A stretch of 64,000 nucleotides of DNA from NCBI GenBank assembly GCA_932294295.1, contig OW028580.1, positions 7,903,374 through 7,967,373 on the forward strand, written 5' to 3'. The position numbers and the translations under genes are program-made. Below the pieces are notes generated by a model. That model was not told the DNA's origin, did no database searches, and saw nothing but the letters and a program-made list of their open reading frames with translations. How positions within the stretch are numbered: position 1 is the stretch's first letter; each line of letters starts with the position of its first letter. This stretch comes from Alitta virens. Lineage: Eukaryota > Annelida > Polychaeta > Phyllodocida > Nereididae. This document shows, in pieces, positions 1-10,899 of the stretch.

Positions 1-360
1 GTAATTTCATCACGGATGCGATTTCAGGGGAAGTTTTCTTGGTGGTGAGGTTGACTGACCTGACTGACTTTCCCATGAAGTAAGGCTGACTGAATGATAT
101 TGACATGAAATAAGGCTGAGTGACAGAATGCCAGTTACATGATGCTGGGCTGGCTGAAAAGCTGATTGACATTGACCGGATGTAAAGTTCACTTGTCTAA
201 CTGCTCAGTAGCCAACTGTCTCCAGATATTTTGACTCTCCTGATGGTGACACAGAACTTGGTTATTAGCAAAATCCGCAGAGTGATTGACACCAGTTAGC
301 AGTCACTAATTTTGGCAATCTGATGTTGAGTACATGCACACATATTATTTTATGCTGGAT
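1..360. repeat. degenerate GACTGA-rich repeat, no gene
   Basis: The first ~190 bases repeat short GACTGA / AAGGCTGA words at irregular spacing, like a decayed minisatellite. Nothing coding is seen up to about 360; open frames here are short and compositionally trivial. Confidence 0.4.
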
Positions 361-566
361 TTTTCATTATTTATACCCCCTCCCCCTGAGGGTGGCACCC
401 CTTTTAGGGCTAATAATTTAGTTAAGGGGTGTCTCCTGACCACTGTTGACTGCTCCTTTGTATGTAAGTTTTAGTTTTTGTGATTCATATGTATGGTGTC
501 CTGTATGTAATGTGTGGATGCTTGTGAGAATGGTCAATACAAAATCAATCAATCAATCAATCAATC
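361..566 (+). mobile_element. probable LINE 3' end with (AATC)n tail
   Basis: A non-coding block ends in a perfect run of about five AATC units (542-566), the kind of short-unit tail left at the 3' end of several non-LTR retrotransposons. No reverse-transcriptase sequence is left, so the clade cannot be named. The alternative is an ordinary microsatellite beside unrelated sequence. Confidence 0.35.
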
Positions 567-729
567 CTGAACTAGACTGTGATAAATTAATGTACACAGT
601 TGGACTGAAAATTAATTTCAAGAGCTCTGAACAATTTCTGGGCCTACACAATTCAAGACAATCATACCAAATGACTGCGGATGTAGAGAAAGCAGTAGAG
701 CATACTTATCATGATATCCAATACGCATG

Positions 730-1060
730 TAGTTGCTCTTACACCAGAGAAGGACTCTTTGGTACAATGGTTAACGTTCGGGCTTTTAGTCCCAGGGACC
801 AGAGTTCGATTCCCGCTCTGGGAGATTTGTTACGATTGGTGCCCGATGTCCGTGTACCAGTGGACGCATGACCTGCTAGCTTGGAAAAGGCTTATTGCCA
901 AGCTCTAGCTTCATTGTTAGGAGGGTAGAGTGTTGTGTAGCCGACCTGGTGAGAGCAGAATGTTGCTCTCGCACCAGAGAGTGACTCTTTGGTACAATAG
1001 TTAACATTCGGGTCTTTATTCCCAAGGAACAAATCCCCTCTCCGGGAGAGTGGTTGCAAC
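730..1060 (+). mobile_element. tRNA-like repeat, two head copies
   Basis: Two related ~95-base modules lie about 225 bases apart (about 738-840 and 963-1058). The first has an A-box-like TGGTACAATGG (770-780) and a B-box-like GTTCGATTCC, as in RNA polymerase III internal promoters of tRNA-derived SINEs. The second has the A-box region but a damaged B box. The intervening sequence is not tRNA-like. This reads as a dimeric or twice-inserted third SINE type, not as tRNA genes, since no clean cloverleaf can be drawn. Confidence 0.5.
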
Positions 1061-1312
1061 TACACATTTTCTGGAGTCCTTTGCAATACGTGCTCTGTAA
1101 CAAATACTTAGAGAGAAATCTGAATCGCTGCCATATTTTCACATCATATGTAACAGGTGAGCATACCCTTTGGCTCCACAATCCGGATATGTATCAAGGA
1201 CTAAGAGTAGGAGCAGGCAAATAAACAAAGATACATTGCAGAATCTCGTTAGTAAGACTACCACTGGTGCATATTTATCGACTTTATCTTATAGAATTGA
1301 CAGATGATAGAT

Positions 1313-1512
1313 ATATGTGGAAAATGAAGCCCTCTAAGGCAAGTTCCTGCCACTATCGAGGGTTGATTGATGAGGTGAGAGAGAGGAGGAGTCCACCCAT
1401 GTTACACATTTACCCTATGGAAGGGGTCTTTTACTTGCCTCAGCATAGAAACTGAGTACAAGAGACCGCCAATTTAACATCTCATCCGAACGACATCCAG
1501 CTGCGGTACCAT
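1313..1512 (-). mobile_element. SINE-B body, antisense, head missing
   Basis: Shares with the copy near 58.8 kb the phrases CCCTCTAAGGCAA, CTATCGAGGGTTGATTGAT and GAGTCCACCCAT, then the family phrases for the 'TTACACATTTACCC ... CTTGCCTCAGCATAGA ... CCAATTTAACAT' body. It lies opposite to the sense copy at 55.4 kb. The tRNA-like head (which would be to the right) is absent. Confidence 0.7.
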
Positions 1513-1581
1513 ACCGTTATATCATCTCAGTATAATGGCTAGCCCATAACTCATAAAATTAACCTTATCATCAAGAACCCC

Positions 1582-1769
1582 AGGGGTGAGGGTCTAGCTA
1601 TGAGGTAGCACGCTGGGCTTCCAACCACTGTGTCCCGGGTTTGATTCCTGGTCGAGCCTAAGTTGGATGGCTGTTTCATCCTTCATCTCATTGCTATGGT
1701 CCCTGCCTGTCCTAATTAGCCCAACAGGTGTGAAAATACAGGACGTAAAGCCCTAATTCACCCACCCAC
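1582..1769 (+). mobile_element. SINE-A copy, full length, with TSD
   Basis: A ~188-base tRNA-derived SINE. The head carries A-box and B-box sequences (diverged here), followed by the body TAAGTTGGATGGCTGTTTCA and the tail TAATTAGCCCA...CAGGACGTAAAGCCC ending in a C/A-rich run. It is flanked by a perfect 14-base duplication, TCATCAAGAACCCC (1568-1581 and 1770-1783), so the element boundaries are secure. Confidence 0.9.
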
Positions 1770-1783
1770 TCATCAAGAACCCC

Positions 1784-2640
1784 TGTTGTTTAGACAAAAT
1801 GTTTTTCATGTGGTGATTGTAATTCACAGCCTTACCCTTACTCAAGACAAGTATACTTTATACACAATTGTCTATAAAACAGATATTCTGCATTTCTTCA
1901 GCAATCAACTAGCTAGTACCAAAACTTCCCAAGATATCTTTGTGTAGCTCTAAAAATGTCATTGACCACATTGGGAGTAATTCTTCTGTATTCCTGTTAT
2001 AGATTTGCTGACACTTCATCTTGATAAATAGCACATTCGTCCTTAATTATTCTGCTCACAAACTTTAGTCAATATAAGACTATAATCGGGAGATTTCCTA
2101 GGTCTACATGCACGGAAACAGCCTGCAAAGTTCTGGCTAGACTCATTAAAGTCATTAAAAAGTGTTTTGCGGATTTTGGGAGAAAAATCTTTGCTGCAAT
2201 TTGGCCAGCGAACGAAATTAGAGAGATTTTGGACTGAATGAACTCCTTGGAATTGCCTGATATCGGAATAGCATCAATCCACAAGTCATATATCCATATG
2301 ATATATCTCACAGGTATATGATGTATCACCTTAATGCGTTTTATTAATGGCCTAATGTATTGCTTTTATGGCTTTTGATGTTTTGTTTGCAGTTCACAAG
2401 CATTTTAAATATATATCTACTTTGTGTTGCTGAAAGTATTAAAAGATCGTATTGCTTGAATTAGTTCACAATAACGAAATTGTTTCGTACAAAAAATATG
2501 ATATAAGTACCTAAATATGAAGGAATCTGAATATAATTTAATAATAGATGAAATGAAACCATTTAATTTCATATAAATGGCTTTGGTTATATGTTTGCAT
2601 AGTTTCTATGTTGGCAAGTCTGGTCTAGTCTGAAGGTCTA
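1784..2640. other. no recognisable feature
   Basis: AT-rich sequence without a convincing reading frame, RNA gene or repeat structure. Confidence 0.5.
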
Positions 2641-2649
2641 CATTTGCAT

Positions 2650-2877
2650 CAACTGAACTGTTCGAGGCAGACGCAATGATGAGATGAGAAGGCTTGGGTT
2701 CGTGTCATTTTACCCATTTGCCCGTGGCTGGTGTCTGTTATTTGCTCCCAACAATTTGATATCACATGAGAATGACATCTTTTTGTGAGATATAGCTCAA
2801 GAAGAATGCTCAGACTAGGATTGGAACCAAGAAGCTGAGACGAGCTGGCCAATATATTAACCACTCGACCACACAGT
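2650..2877 (-). mobile_element. SINE-B copy, antisense, diverged
   Basis: Reading the minus strand, the tRNA-like head is at the right end: an A-box region from '...GACCACACAG' and a B-box relic in GATTGGAACC (plus strand). The body keeps GAGGCAGACGCAATGATGAG. It is one of the older, more diverged copies in the window. Confidence 0.6.
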
Positions 2878-3109
2878 TATACATAATCATATTCATTGGG
2901 AGTTAATTGCATGTATTATAATTTAGAATTTAATAGAAAAAGCCTGGATCCATGGTTAAAGCTACACGAAAAAACAATGATACAAAATTTCAATTATCAT
3001 TTTAGTTTTAACTGTGGCTCAAAATATGTTCTGCTATTAATTCATTCATGCATTCATTTTTTATTCATTCATTCATCGAAACAGCTTATGATAATATATA
3101 TATATACGA

Positions 3110-4060
3110 TTTTATTGACAATTAAGATTTCAGACAAGACATATGTATCATAAGTACAAACATTTAAAAATAAAACAATCAGGAAAGAATAAAAAAAATA
3201 AGAAATACATCAAAGACTATAGTTACAGATGGTTCCAGCCACCAAATTTAAGTATTTAAATAGAAGTTAACATTACTAGTTTAGCTATTCAGATAATCCA
3301 CTCTTTGTATAATATAATCAAAGTATTTTATACATACATCTTGTATCATAAGCATGAAGTTATATTTTACAAATATATATATACACATTAATATGTTCAT
3401 CAAAATACAGTCCTTCTATAATGTGTAAGTATATAAATATTTTTATTGGCAGTTCATTGATGCAGTTTTTAAGTTCAAGATTATATGACTGCGCAATTTT
3501 CAGAGAACTTCAAGGGTGAATGCATTATCTAAACATCAGCTTGTAAAAGAAATTTTCCCTAGGTTTATTAGCGCCTCAGGCACTTTGGATTACATTATTA
3601 CATTTTTCTATGTTGTTTAGTGTATTATAGTTACCAATATATTTCCTTGCTATCATATTAAGATTATCGCGAAATAAAGAGTTGCTTAGAGACGCCACAA
3701 GACAGTGTATTTCATCTTCAACTTCATTCAGATCACATTTTAAACAGGTTCTATCCTCAGCTGGTATTTTAGGCTTTTCATGTCTTCTTGTTTCTATACG
3801 GTAGTTATGTAAAATGGTTCTAAATCTAGCTATCTTTCTGCATGTTTTCCTATTCATGTTAAGAAGTAGGTAAGGTTCTAGTCTATATATAGTCAGTTTT
3901 AATGCGTTTGTAATTTTTAGCTTAGGTTCCTGTGTGGTATCGTTAATTTCTGCAAATATATTTTCTTGCTGTTTTTGGCATATGGTGACTTTAACAGTTC
4001 TGCAGATATTGTGAAGATTATTGTGACTATTTTCATCAAAGGCTGTACCAATAAAATGTA
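3110..4060 (-). pseudogene. LINE remnant: 3' end of ORF2 (CR1-like) plus 3' UTR
   Basis: One open frame can be followed on the minus strand from about 4055 to the stop near 3576, longer than its first Met (3857) suggests. It carries FRTILHNYRIETRRHEKPKI then a CXXC, EDEIHCLV stretch. This is the arrangement of the region downstream of the RT domain in CR1-like and related non-LTR elements of marine invertebrates, which usually reads R-ISAHSL-IETGRY-RPK-P-C-C-EDEIHFL-C. The endonuclease and RT core are missing, as expected of a 5'-truncated insertion. About 460 bases of non-coding sequence follow towards 3110, ending in AT-rich sequence with an AATAAAA-like word on the minus strand, probably the 3' UTR. 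The family placement is from memory of the motif and is tentative; that it is LINE ORF2 C-terminus is fairly safe. Confidence 0.65.
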
Positions 4061-4400
4061 ATGAAATGTTATATATAGTATTTATTTGATATCATTATTC
4101 TATGTCGATATATCATATTCTAATTGCAAATTTCGTGCCTGTAGCACATATTATCCATGTCACTAAATTGGTTTGATGATGAACATTATAGCAAATTATA
4201 TGCTATTTTATATTAGTTATTATTCAGGATAACAATGGCATATGGATATCTGTTCTATAAGATGTTGATATTACTCCACTTATGGGTAAATATGGTGTGG
4301 ATTCCAACCTTATAATCTCATCATTACGTCTGTCTCAGTAAATTGGTAAGCCACAGGACGGCAGCATTGAGATAATGTTCAATTTGTAATGTCTCTGAAA
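4061..4400. other. no recognisable feature
   Basis: AT-rich sequence; no gene or ordered repeat is visible. Confidence 0.5.
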
Positions 4401-4405
4401 CTTGG

Positions 4406-4585
4406 CCAGCTTATGTGACTAGCTGCTAGAGGCAGACGTAATGAGATAAGGCTGCTTGGAGTCCCCACCATGTTACACATTTACCCCATGGATGAGGTAT
4501 TTGACTTGCCTTAGCAAAGACACCCAGTATTAGGCACCTCCAATTTAACATTTCATGCAATCAGCATCCAGTTAGGAAGTAGCTG
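4406..4585 (-). mobile_element. SINE-B body, antisense, head missing
   Basis: Keeps GAGGCAGACGTAATGAGATA, ACCATGTTACACATTTACCC, the GACTTGCCTTAGCA variant and CACCTCCAATTTAACATTTC in family order. The tRNA-like head at the right is lost. Confidence 0.75.
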
Positions 4586-4589
4586 CTGA

Positions 4590-5188
4590 AGAGTCAAAAT
4601 ATAAACTTTGTTCAAATAATGTGCCGTGCACTCTAAAATGTATCATAGTGTGTGTGTAGGTTTTTTTTTTTATGGGCAAGCCTTCTGCAGCCCAACTTAG
4701 TCTTCGGTTTTCTTGGAAGCCAAAACCTAGAAGAAGCCTTTGTGTTATGCATACTTTATGAGAATTATTAATATGGGAACAATGGCAAATGCTCATTGTT
4801 CATTTTTATTGCCTCCAGTAACAAACCCTGCTCCTCCACCTAGTGACAGATGCGCAAATTATCTCATAATCAAATAATGTCTTAAATATTGCACAATGAC
4901 GCGCTCTAATTGTAGAAGTTTCTGAGCTACTATAGAAAGCCCTTGTCCCTTTGCACTTTCCAGGATTGAGGAAGAATTTATTATACTGCTTTTCTGAACA
5001 GTTTCTGAACATGTTGATGGTTTTTGAAATAATTTAAGACTCCCTTGGAAGTTCTGTTGCGAAGTATGGTCATGAAGAACACATAAACGTCCACACACAC
5101 ATGTTATGAGGAAAACAATATCAGTGTAAAATTCAACAGCAGCAACAACGCAGCAACACAAGGGAAATCCAGTACTACTACAATTATG
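4590..5188. other. no recognisable feature
   Basis: Unique-looking sequence. The short open frames on the minus strand here overlap each other in different phases and match no family I know. Confidence 0.5.
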
Positions 5189-5312
5189 ACCACTGGTAGT
5201 GTGCTGGGCTTCCAAACACTGGGTGGTCCCCGGTTCAATTCCCAGTCAAGCCTAAGTTGGATGGCTGTTCCATCCATCATCTCATTAAAGCCCTACTCCA
5301 CCCACCACCCAC
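5189..5312 (+). mobile_element. SINE-A copy, internally deleted
   Basis: Starts at the D-arm equivalent (CACTGGTAGTGTGCTGGGCT), retains an altered B box (CCGGTTCAATTCCC) and body, then jumps from CATCTCATT directly to AAAGCCCTACTCCACCC. The 'GCCATGG...CAGGACGT' segment is therefore deleted. Its C/A-rich tail abuts the ACT satellite, so the satellite may have grown from the SINE tail. Confidence 0.8.
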
Positions 5313-5317
5313 GTTAC

Positions 5318-5825
5318 TACTATATTACTACTACTACTACTACCACTACAGCTACTACTACAACTACTACTACTACTGCAGCTACTACTACTTCTACTAC
5401 TACTACTGCTACTACTACTACCACTACTACTGCTACTATTACTACTACTACAGCTACTACTACAGCTACTACTACTTCTACTACTACTACTACTACTACT
5501 ACTATAACTACTATTACTACTACCACTACTACTACTACTGCTACTACTGCTACTACTACTACCACTACTACTGCTACAGCTACTACTACTACTGCAGCTA
5601 CTACTACTTCTACTACTACTACTACTACTACTACTATAACTACTATTACTACTACCACTACTACTACTACTGCTACTACTGCTACTACTACTACCACTAC
5701 TACTACTAAAGCTACTACTACTACTGCAGCTATTACTACTTCTACTACTACTACTGCTACTACTATTACTACTACTACTGCTACTATTACTACTGCTACA
5801 GCTACTACTACAGCTACTACTACTT

Positions 5826-5861
<36 letters not shown>

Positions 5862-5932
5862 TTACTACTACCACTACTACTACTACTGCTACTACTGCTA
5901 CTACTACTACTACTACTACTACTGCTGCTACT
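5318..5932. repeat. ACT-trinucleotide satellite with 132-bp higher-order unit
   Basis: About 615 bases of (TAC)n on the plus strand with fixed variant triplets (GCT, TCT, CCA, ATT). The variants are not random: the unique word TATAAC recurs exactly 132 bases apart (5503 and 5635), with the surrounding order of variants preserved, so a 132-bp block has been tandemly duplicated. Frames across it predict long poly-Thr, poly-Tyr or poly-Val products, an artefact of the repeat. Confidence 0.95.
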
Positions 5933-8380
5933 AATAGGTTACTAAATAGGTTCCTTTGCAACTAATGAATATGAAAGAACCTATAGTCAACCAAATCAAA
6001 TAAACATCAGCAACATATGTATCAAATCGATGTCCATACTCATGGGAATCGCATTACAATATAAGAGATAATGAGATGTTTCATATCCCAAACTTTACCA
6101 CAATAAACTATGGCAAAAAAAGTGTTAAGTGCTATGGTGCAAAACTCTGGTCGAGCTCACTCTGCAGTTTCAAGCTGCTATAACGAGATGGTTAGGGAGT
6201 CTCCCAAGATATTTCGCAATTTGCATTTGTTTAATATTCTTATGTACGCTGGGAGGTGGTCCCACTCACTGTAACAGTTCCTACTGGTGTGCATAATATG
6301 AATTTAAGGTCCATAACACATCGTTATCTTGCTAAAGTAATGATGAAGAACAATGCTTATGCTAATGTCAGCGTGGCATATACCACTGACAAATTCATAT
6401 TCAAATGGATTCTATAAAGCAAATTCTGTATTGGTTTAGGATATATTGATTTATAATATATAAATGTTTCACTGGTATATTATCGATCAGCAATTACATG
6501 TATCTGCCAGATATGTTATAATTATGTTTTTATCTGTGTTAAATTTTTACTACCTTTTAATTTAGTTGCTCTTCTGTAATGGTGCTCTACCTGCCTGGCA
6601 ATTGAATATCCTGCAGCTTTTAGTTTTTAGCATTTTGTGTAATCTGTCTTGCAGAAGCAACTGTGCTTGGGCATTTGTGACATATATATGTCATTATTGG
6701 CTGATTGTCATATGACTTGAAATAAAGTTTTACTGGTAAATTTCCATCTACTAGGCCTGTTTTCGAGGTTATGGGTTCAAAGCTCGAAAACCAGGCAAAC
6801 ACCTGAACTCTGTGGTCGTGGAAGTTGTGTCTTTAAACTACAGTAGTTACAATGATGAGAGCTGCAGCTAATTTAATTATAAATACCATAAAATATTAGA
6901 CTTCTTTGAGTCCAAAAACTGTCAAGAAATTACCAGATTTACCACAAAATCAATAGCAGTTATCGAAAGTTTAGGTTCCCACAGTGTCCAACTTTATATT
7001 TATCATAAGTTGTTCCCATGCAGTTGCAGAACTTTCAGCATTCTTGCTGCATCTTTTATTTTTGATTACATTTAGTGATACTAACTCCCCATGGCAATGT
7101 TTCGTGCGGATCAGAAATGATGCTTTCTTGATAATGTTTATATCATCAACTGTTGCATGTCGCTGGGGCATAACAATAATGTTGAGGTTATTGAGTTAGT
7201 TGGAGAAGGAAGGAATTGTTATGAACGATATAAATGTCTTTAGTAATGACCAACGACATACAACGAGCATAAAAGGGGTTTGCTTTCAACCAGCATTGTC
7301 AGAACGGATGAGAAATAATAGGATCTATGGGATTCTCAAATTTGGCTTACAAACAGATTTGACTTATTAAATTAATATTTACTACTGAGCAGAATAAACG
7401 ATTGAATTGAGAGATTTAGAACGCTGTGTTATTCTTTACCAATTTTGAATTTAGGATTTAAGAAGATGTTATTTATGTAATATTTAAATTTGATTTATCT
7501 TAAGGATTGCTTCTGCAGAGATTTGTTATCCTTAAAATGTGGTCATCAAAATATGGTTCAATTTTAATTAGATATGGCAGTGCTAGTAAATTGGAAAAAG
7601 AAAAACTTCAGTTTTGCAGGTTTCTGAATTTATGGCATTTCACGATCCTGCCATGTCTCGATTTGGAATAATCTAAATAATTCTTTTGACAGACATTGCT
7701 CCTTCTCTAAACACAGCACATGTAACCCCGTATTGCAGTAAACTGACCCCAATACAACGAAATATGAAGATTCAGACCCACATAGCAGTTAATTATTCAT
7801 CACAGCAAATGTTCTATCTCTCATAACATTGCCATTGGTTAAATATAGAAGCTCAGAGCTGGAGAATACAACTTAATGGATCAGGGTGTAAAGCAAGGAG
7901 GTGCAATTTGTCTTGTCAATAGGACAAATCCTACCTGACCTATTGACCTAAAAAATGCCCTGTGTGCCCTATGGGGTCATTAAGTGACCTTTGTGCCACT
8001 TACAAAGGGGGCCCATTGTTGGAATAGAAACTGAAGCTTGTTCATGATTGTTGAGTGTAATGTAATTGGAAAATGCCCACTGTACCATATGGGGTGAATG
8101 AGTTTATGCATGAGATAATTTAAAAGGGAAAACATGGTAAAAATTAATGGAATGAACTGATGATTCAAATATTGGATACAATTGAAGGAATTGATGTAAG
8201 ACTACAATATATAATATCAACACTTGCTGCACTAAATATAATCCTAATCATGTTACTTTTTAATTGATTCACCAAGTGTCTAAGGTCTTTTCTTAAAAAT
8301 CGAACCTTGGTTTAAATCCCTGCAGATTATCTTCAGCAGCATTTCAATGGTCCAACTCTTTAGCTGTGTTTCAACAAAAC
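5933..8380. other. no recognisable gene
   Basis: About 2.4 kb of AT-rich sequence. Frames are short, overlap one another on both strands and carry no recognisable motif. Around 7900-8100 there are weak local inverted repeats (for example AAGTG...CACTT near 7983-8002). Confidence 0.5.
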
Positions 8381-8600
8381 TAGAGACGAGCACGGGCCAA
8401 GAGTTGATGCCCGAACCCCCCCCCCCCCCTCCGCATCGTAAATCCTTAGCCTGCAGCCTCCCCCCCCCAACTGCAGTTGATTTTATTTTTTGACCCGCAC
8501 CTGCCCCGCATCAGAGAAATCCTGTCCGCGCCTGCCCCATCCGACAGAGCCTGACAGTCAAGCCCGCCTCCACCTGCCCTGCAGTCATTCAAATGTAGGC
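8380..8600. repeat. C-rich block with poly-C runs
   Basis: A ~220-base segment of strong strand asymmetry, with two poly-C runs (about 8417-8430 and 8461-8468) and repeated CCCGC / CCTGCCC words, set in AT-rich sequence. It may be a fragment of a dispersed GC-rich repeat. No coding potential is evident. Confidence 0.5.
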
Positions 8601-8717
8601 CCACGATCATAATGTATATTTATATTTTCTATAGTTTCTCATAATTCTTTTTAGAATGGATCATCAAAATGTCTTAAAAGATTTTATATATGTAAGATGT
8701 GAGACTCAAATACAAAA

Positions 8718-8749
8718 AGTATCTATCTATCTATCTATCTATCTATCAT
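8718..8749. repeat. (ATCT)n microsatellite
   Basis: Seven to eight perfect ATCT units. Confidence 0.9.
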
Positions 8750-9150
8750 AAAAGGCAACTGAATCAGTATGATTTAGCAGATGATGTTATATATAGTATA
8801 TTCAATTTGATTAAAAATAAGTTCTGTACTAGTCTTATATTCAGCGATGTCTTAAGGAGGTTGCCCTAACAATGACAATAATATGCATTTTTTTTTACCC
8901 AAAAATTAATTACAATGATGTTTTGGATAAATAAAAAAAGAAACAGAAGGTCAAGGGACACCCATTTTGTCTCAATGGCCTATTGAAGCTGTATTAAGCC
9001 CCAATCTCACATAGCCGGTTTTGCCGTAGTGAACCTGTAGTATGACATAACTGTTACGCAATGCGCTTCCCGGCTCCAATCCGACAGCTACCCGCCAATA
9101 CCCGGCGATACCCGGCGATACCCGTCGAGTGAATCCTGGGACTCGTGGCC

Positions 9151-9228
9151 AACCCGGGAGTTTCGGAGCTGGTAGCAGGGTATGCCATGCATGCAAGCAT
9201 GGCATACCCGTGGCAAACTCCCGGGTGT
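9151..9228. repeat. cruciform-forming palindrome inside the transposon
   Basis: Perfect 13-base inverted arms GGGTATGCCATGC / GCATGGCATACCC with a 6-base loop (9178-9209), enclosed by outer arms ACCCGGGAGTTT (9152-9163) and AAACTCCCGGGT (9215-9226). Confidence 0.9.
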
Positions 9229-9889
9229 TCAAAAACCTTCATAAGTCAGGGGATTACCCATCGAAGTTGGCGAGTTATCCGTCCCTAATTTTAGTCCTAG
9301 TAAACCCGACGGCTTGTTGAGGGGTACTAGGGGTAAGTCGACGAGTAGTAGGAATGACTCTACGGCTTCCATAAGTAAGCCATCGAGTTAGTCCAGTGCC
9401 TGTCCCCGGATCAGCTTAATGTATATAATATTTTTTCGTTCAGACCTGCTGTATATTTTTTTTGGTTCAAAACTGCCGTAATTTTTTCTTGTTCAGAAGT
9501 GCCGTAGTTTCATTATTTTTATTATTTTCATGACAGGCCTTGCTCTTGGTCATTCTGTCTCCAGCTGCAGAAGAGGAAGGACCATGTACATGCATCAACC
9601 AGAACGAAATAGAGCCTTGCTACTACTAGCTGCTCAGGCCATTTAATTTACAACTTGCTTGTGTGACCACCTGTGGGAATATAATTAATATTAAAAAAGA
9701 AGGAGAAATTGGCCACCAAAAGAGATGCAGCCCCTATTTATATATTTTTGGTAAATGTACAGGAAAGACATCAAATTCCAGGAGAGACTTGAGGTGTTGT
9801 ACGGGTAAGCCAACGGCTAGTAGTTTAAACTCGCCGACTTTCCCGTCGTTATATTTTAAAATTAGACCAAGCGACGTACATGTCAAGTT

Positions 9890-10132
9890 ACTCATAGAAG
9901 CCGTCGAGTTACTCGTAGAACCCGTCGAGTTACCCTGGAAGTGGTCGAGTTTCTCCTGGAGTTCGTCCACTAATTGGCTGCAACCCGTCGAGTCACCCGT
10001 AGAACCCGTCGAGTCACCCGTAGAACCCGTCGAGTCACCGTAGAACCCGTCGAGTCACCCGTAGAACCCGTCGAGTCACCTGTAGAACCCGTCGAGTCAC
10101 CGTAGAACCCGTCGAGTCACCCGTAGAACCCT
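9890..10132. repeat. ~20-bp minisatellite GTAGAACCCGTCGAGTCACC
   Basis: About a dozen CpG-rich units of 19-21 bases, more regular to the right, inside the TIR-bounded element. Unit-length changes are 1-base losses (CACCCGTAG / CACCGTAG). Confidence 0.9.
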
Positions 10133-10265
10133 TTTTGCCAACAGAATCCGTTGCCAACCCGGTCAAAAAAGCTGTTGCATAACTGTTACGTCATACTACG
10201 GCTTCACTACCGCAAAACCGGCTATGTGAGACCTAGGCTTTAGACCATACATAATTATGTTATTT

Positions 10266-10866
10266 TATATTATGTTGCAGCCTGCCTTAGGTAAACATAA
10301 GGTTTCTTCTTCTTTATGTTATTCTGAGAAGCTGTCTTACTGTGTAATAGTGAGATGGTCTCAAGACAGAGTTGCATTGTCGATGCTTTCAGTGCCACTG
10401 ATGTGGCCCAAATGTCTTTTTGTTTACATGGCACTTGACTGTCTACTCCAAGTGCACAGTGTGTCAGACGTGTGGTCATTGTGTTGGACAGTGTCTTCGC
10501 ACGTCTTACAAAAGTCCTTCAGATGAGCTGAGTTGGTCATTCACTTGGCATACCTGCATCCCATGCATAAAAGATGCACATTCTACAACAGAACCCAAAA
10601 CCCTTTATGCTGATACCAAATAAACCAGCAGATAAGGGAAATGTTTGTTCTGTTTAGTACAAGACCATTTTAGGATAGTAAAATGTATGCAATTGTCTAT
10701 ATATTTTTATTAAGGTTTTACACTGATTCTATCTTATCTTATATCCATTACACTACCAATATTAAACATCGAAATTAAATGCAAAACAATCTTGTCTTGT
10801 TTTGTCTCATCTTATCCCAAAAATTGTGCGATAAGCATGTCACTAAGTCCAAGATATAAGACCATT
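10266..10866 (+). repeat. unclassified ~600-bp repeat R600, copy 1
   Basis: Matches the reverse complement of 18515-19172 almost end to end, from TATGTTGCAGCC to a terminal CACTAAGTCCAAG. One stretch of over 130 bases (about 10503-10637) is identical in the two copies. In this copy one frame reads a Cys-rich segment (CTVCQTCGHC, then WHTCIPC) but it lacks a good start, and the other copy is frameshifted there by a 5-base difference, so I do not call a gene. A partial repeat of an internal segment (CTACAACAGAACCC) follows at 10866-10899. Confidence 0.8.
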
Positions 10867-10899
10867 CTACAACAGAACCCTAAAAACCCCTTTATGTTA

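Larger units (their letters stand above)
8997..10239. mobile_element. non-autonomous DNA transposon, long TIRs, TTA TSD
   Basis: The left end (about 8997-9063) and right end (about 10175-10239) are inverted copies of each other over more than 60 bases. Both contain TCTCACATAGCCGGTTTTGC (left strand sense) and a GTAGTATGAC...AACTGTTACG segment. The element starts AGCC and ends GGCT and is flanked on both sides by TTA (8994-8996 and 10240-10242). A 3-base TWA duplication is the habit of PIF/Harbinger elements, so that superfamily is the first guess. The 1243-base interior has no transposase. It is CpG-rich compared with its surroundings and holds a large cruciform (9151-9228) and a ~20-base minisatellite (about 9890-10130). 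Frames inside are spurious. Confidence 0.85.

Noticed and set aside
5186..5965. Long frames encoding poly-Thr, poly-Tyr and poly-Val
   Set aside because: All three are translations of the same ACT satellite in different frames; no start context, domain or codon signal.
9054..10043. Several 60-126 codon frames in the 9.0-kb element
   Set aside because: They cross the TIRs, palindrome or minisatellite; none resembles a transposase.
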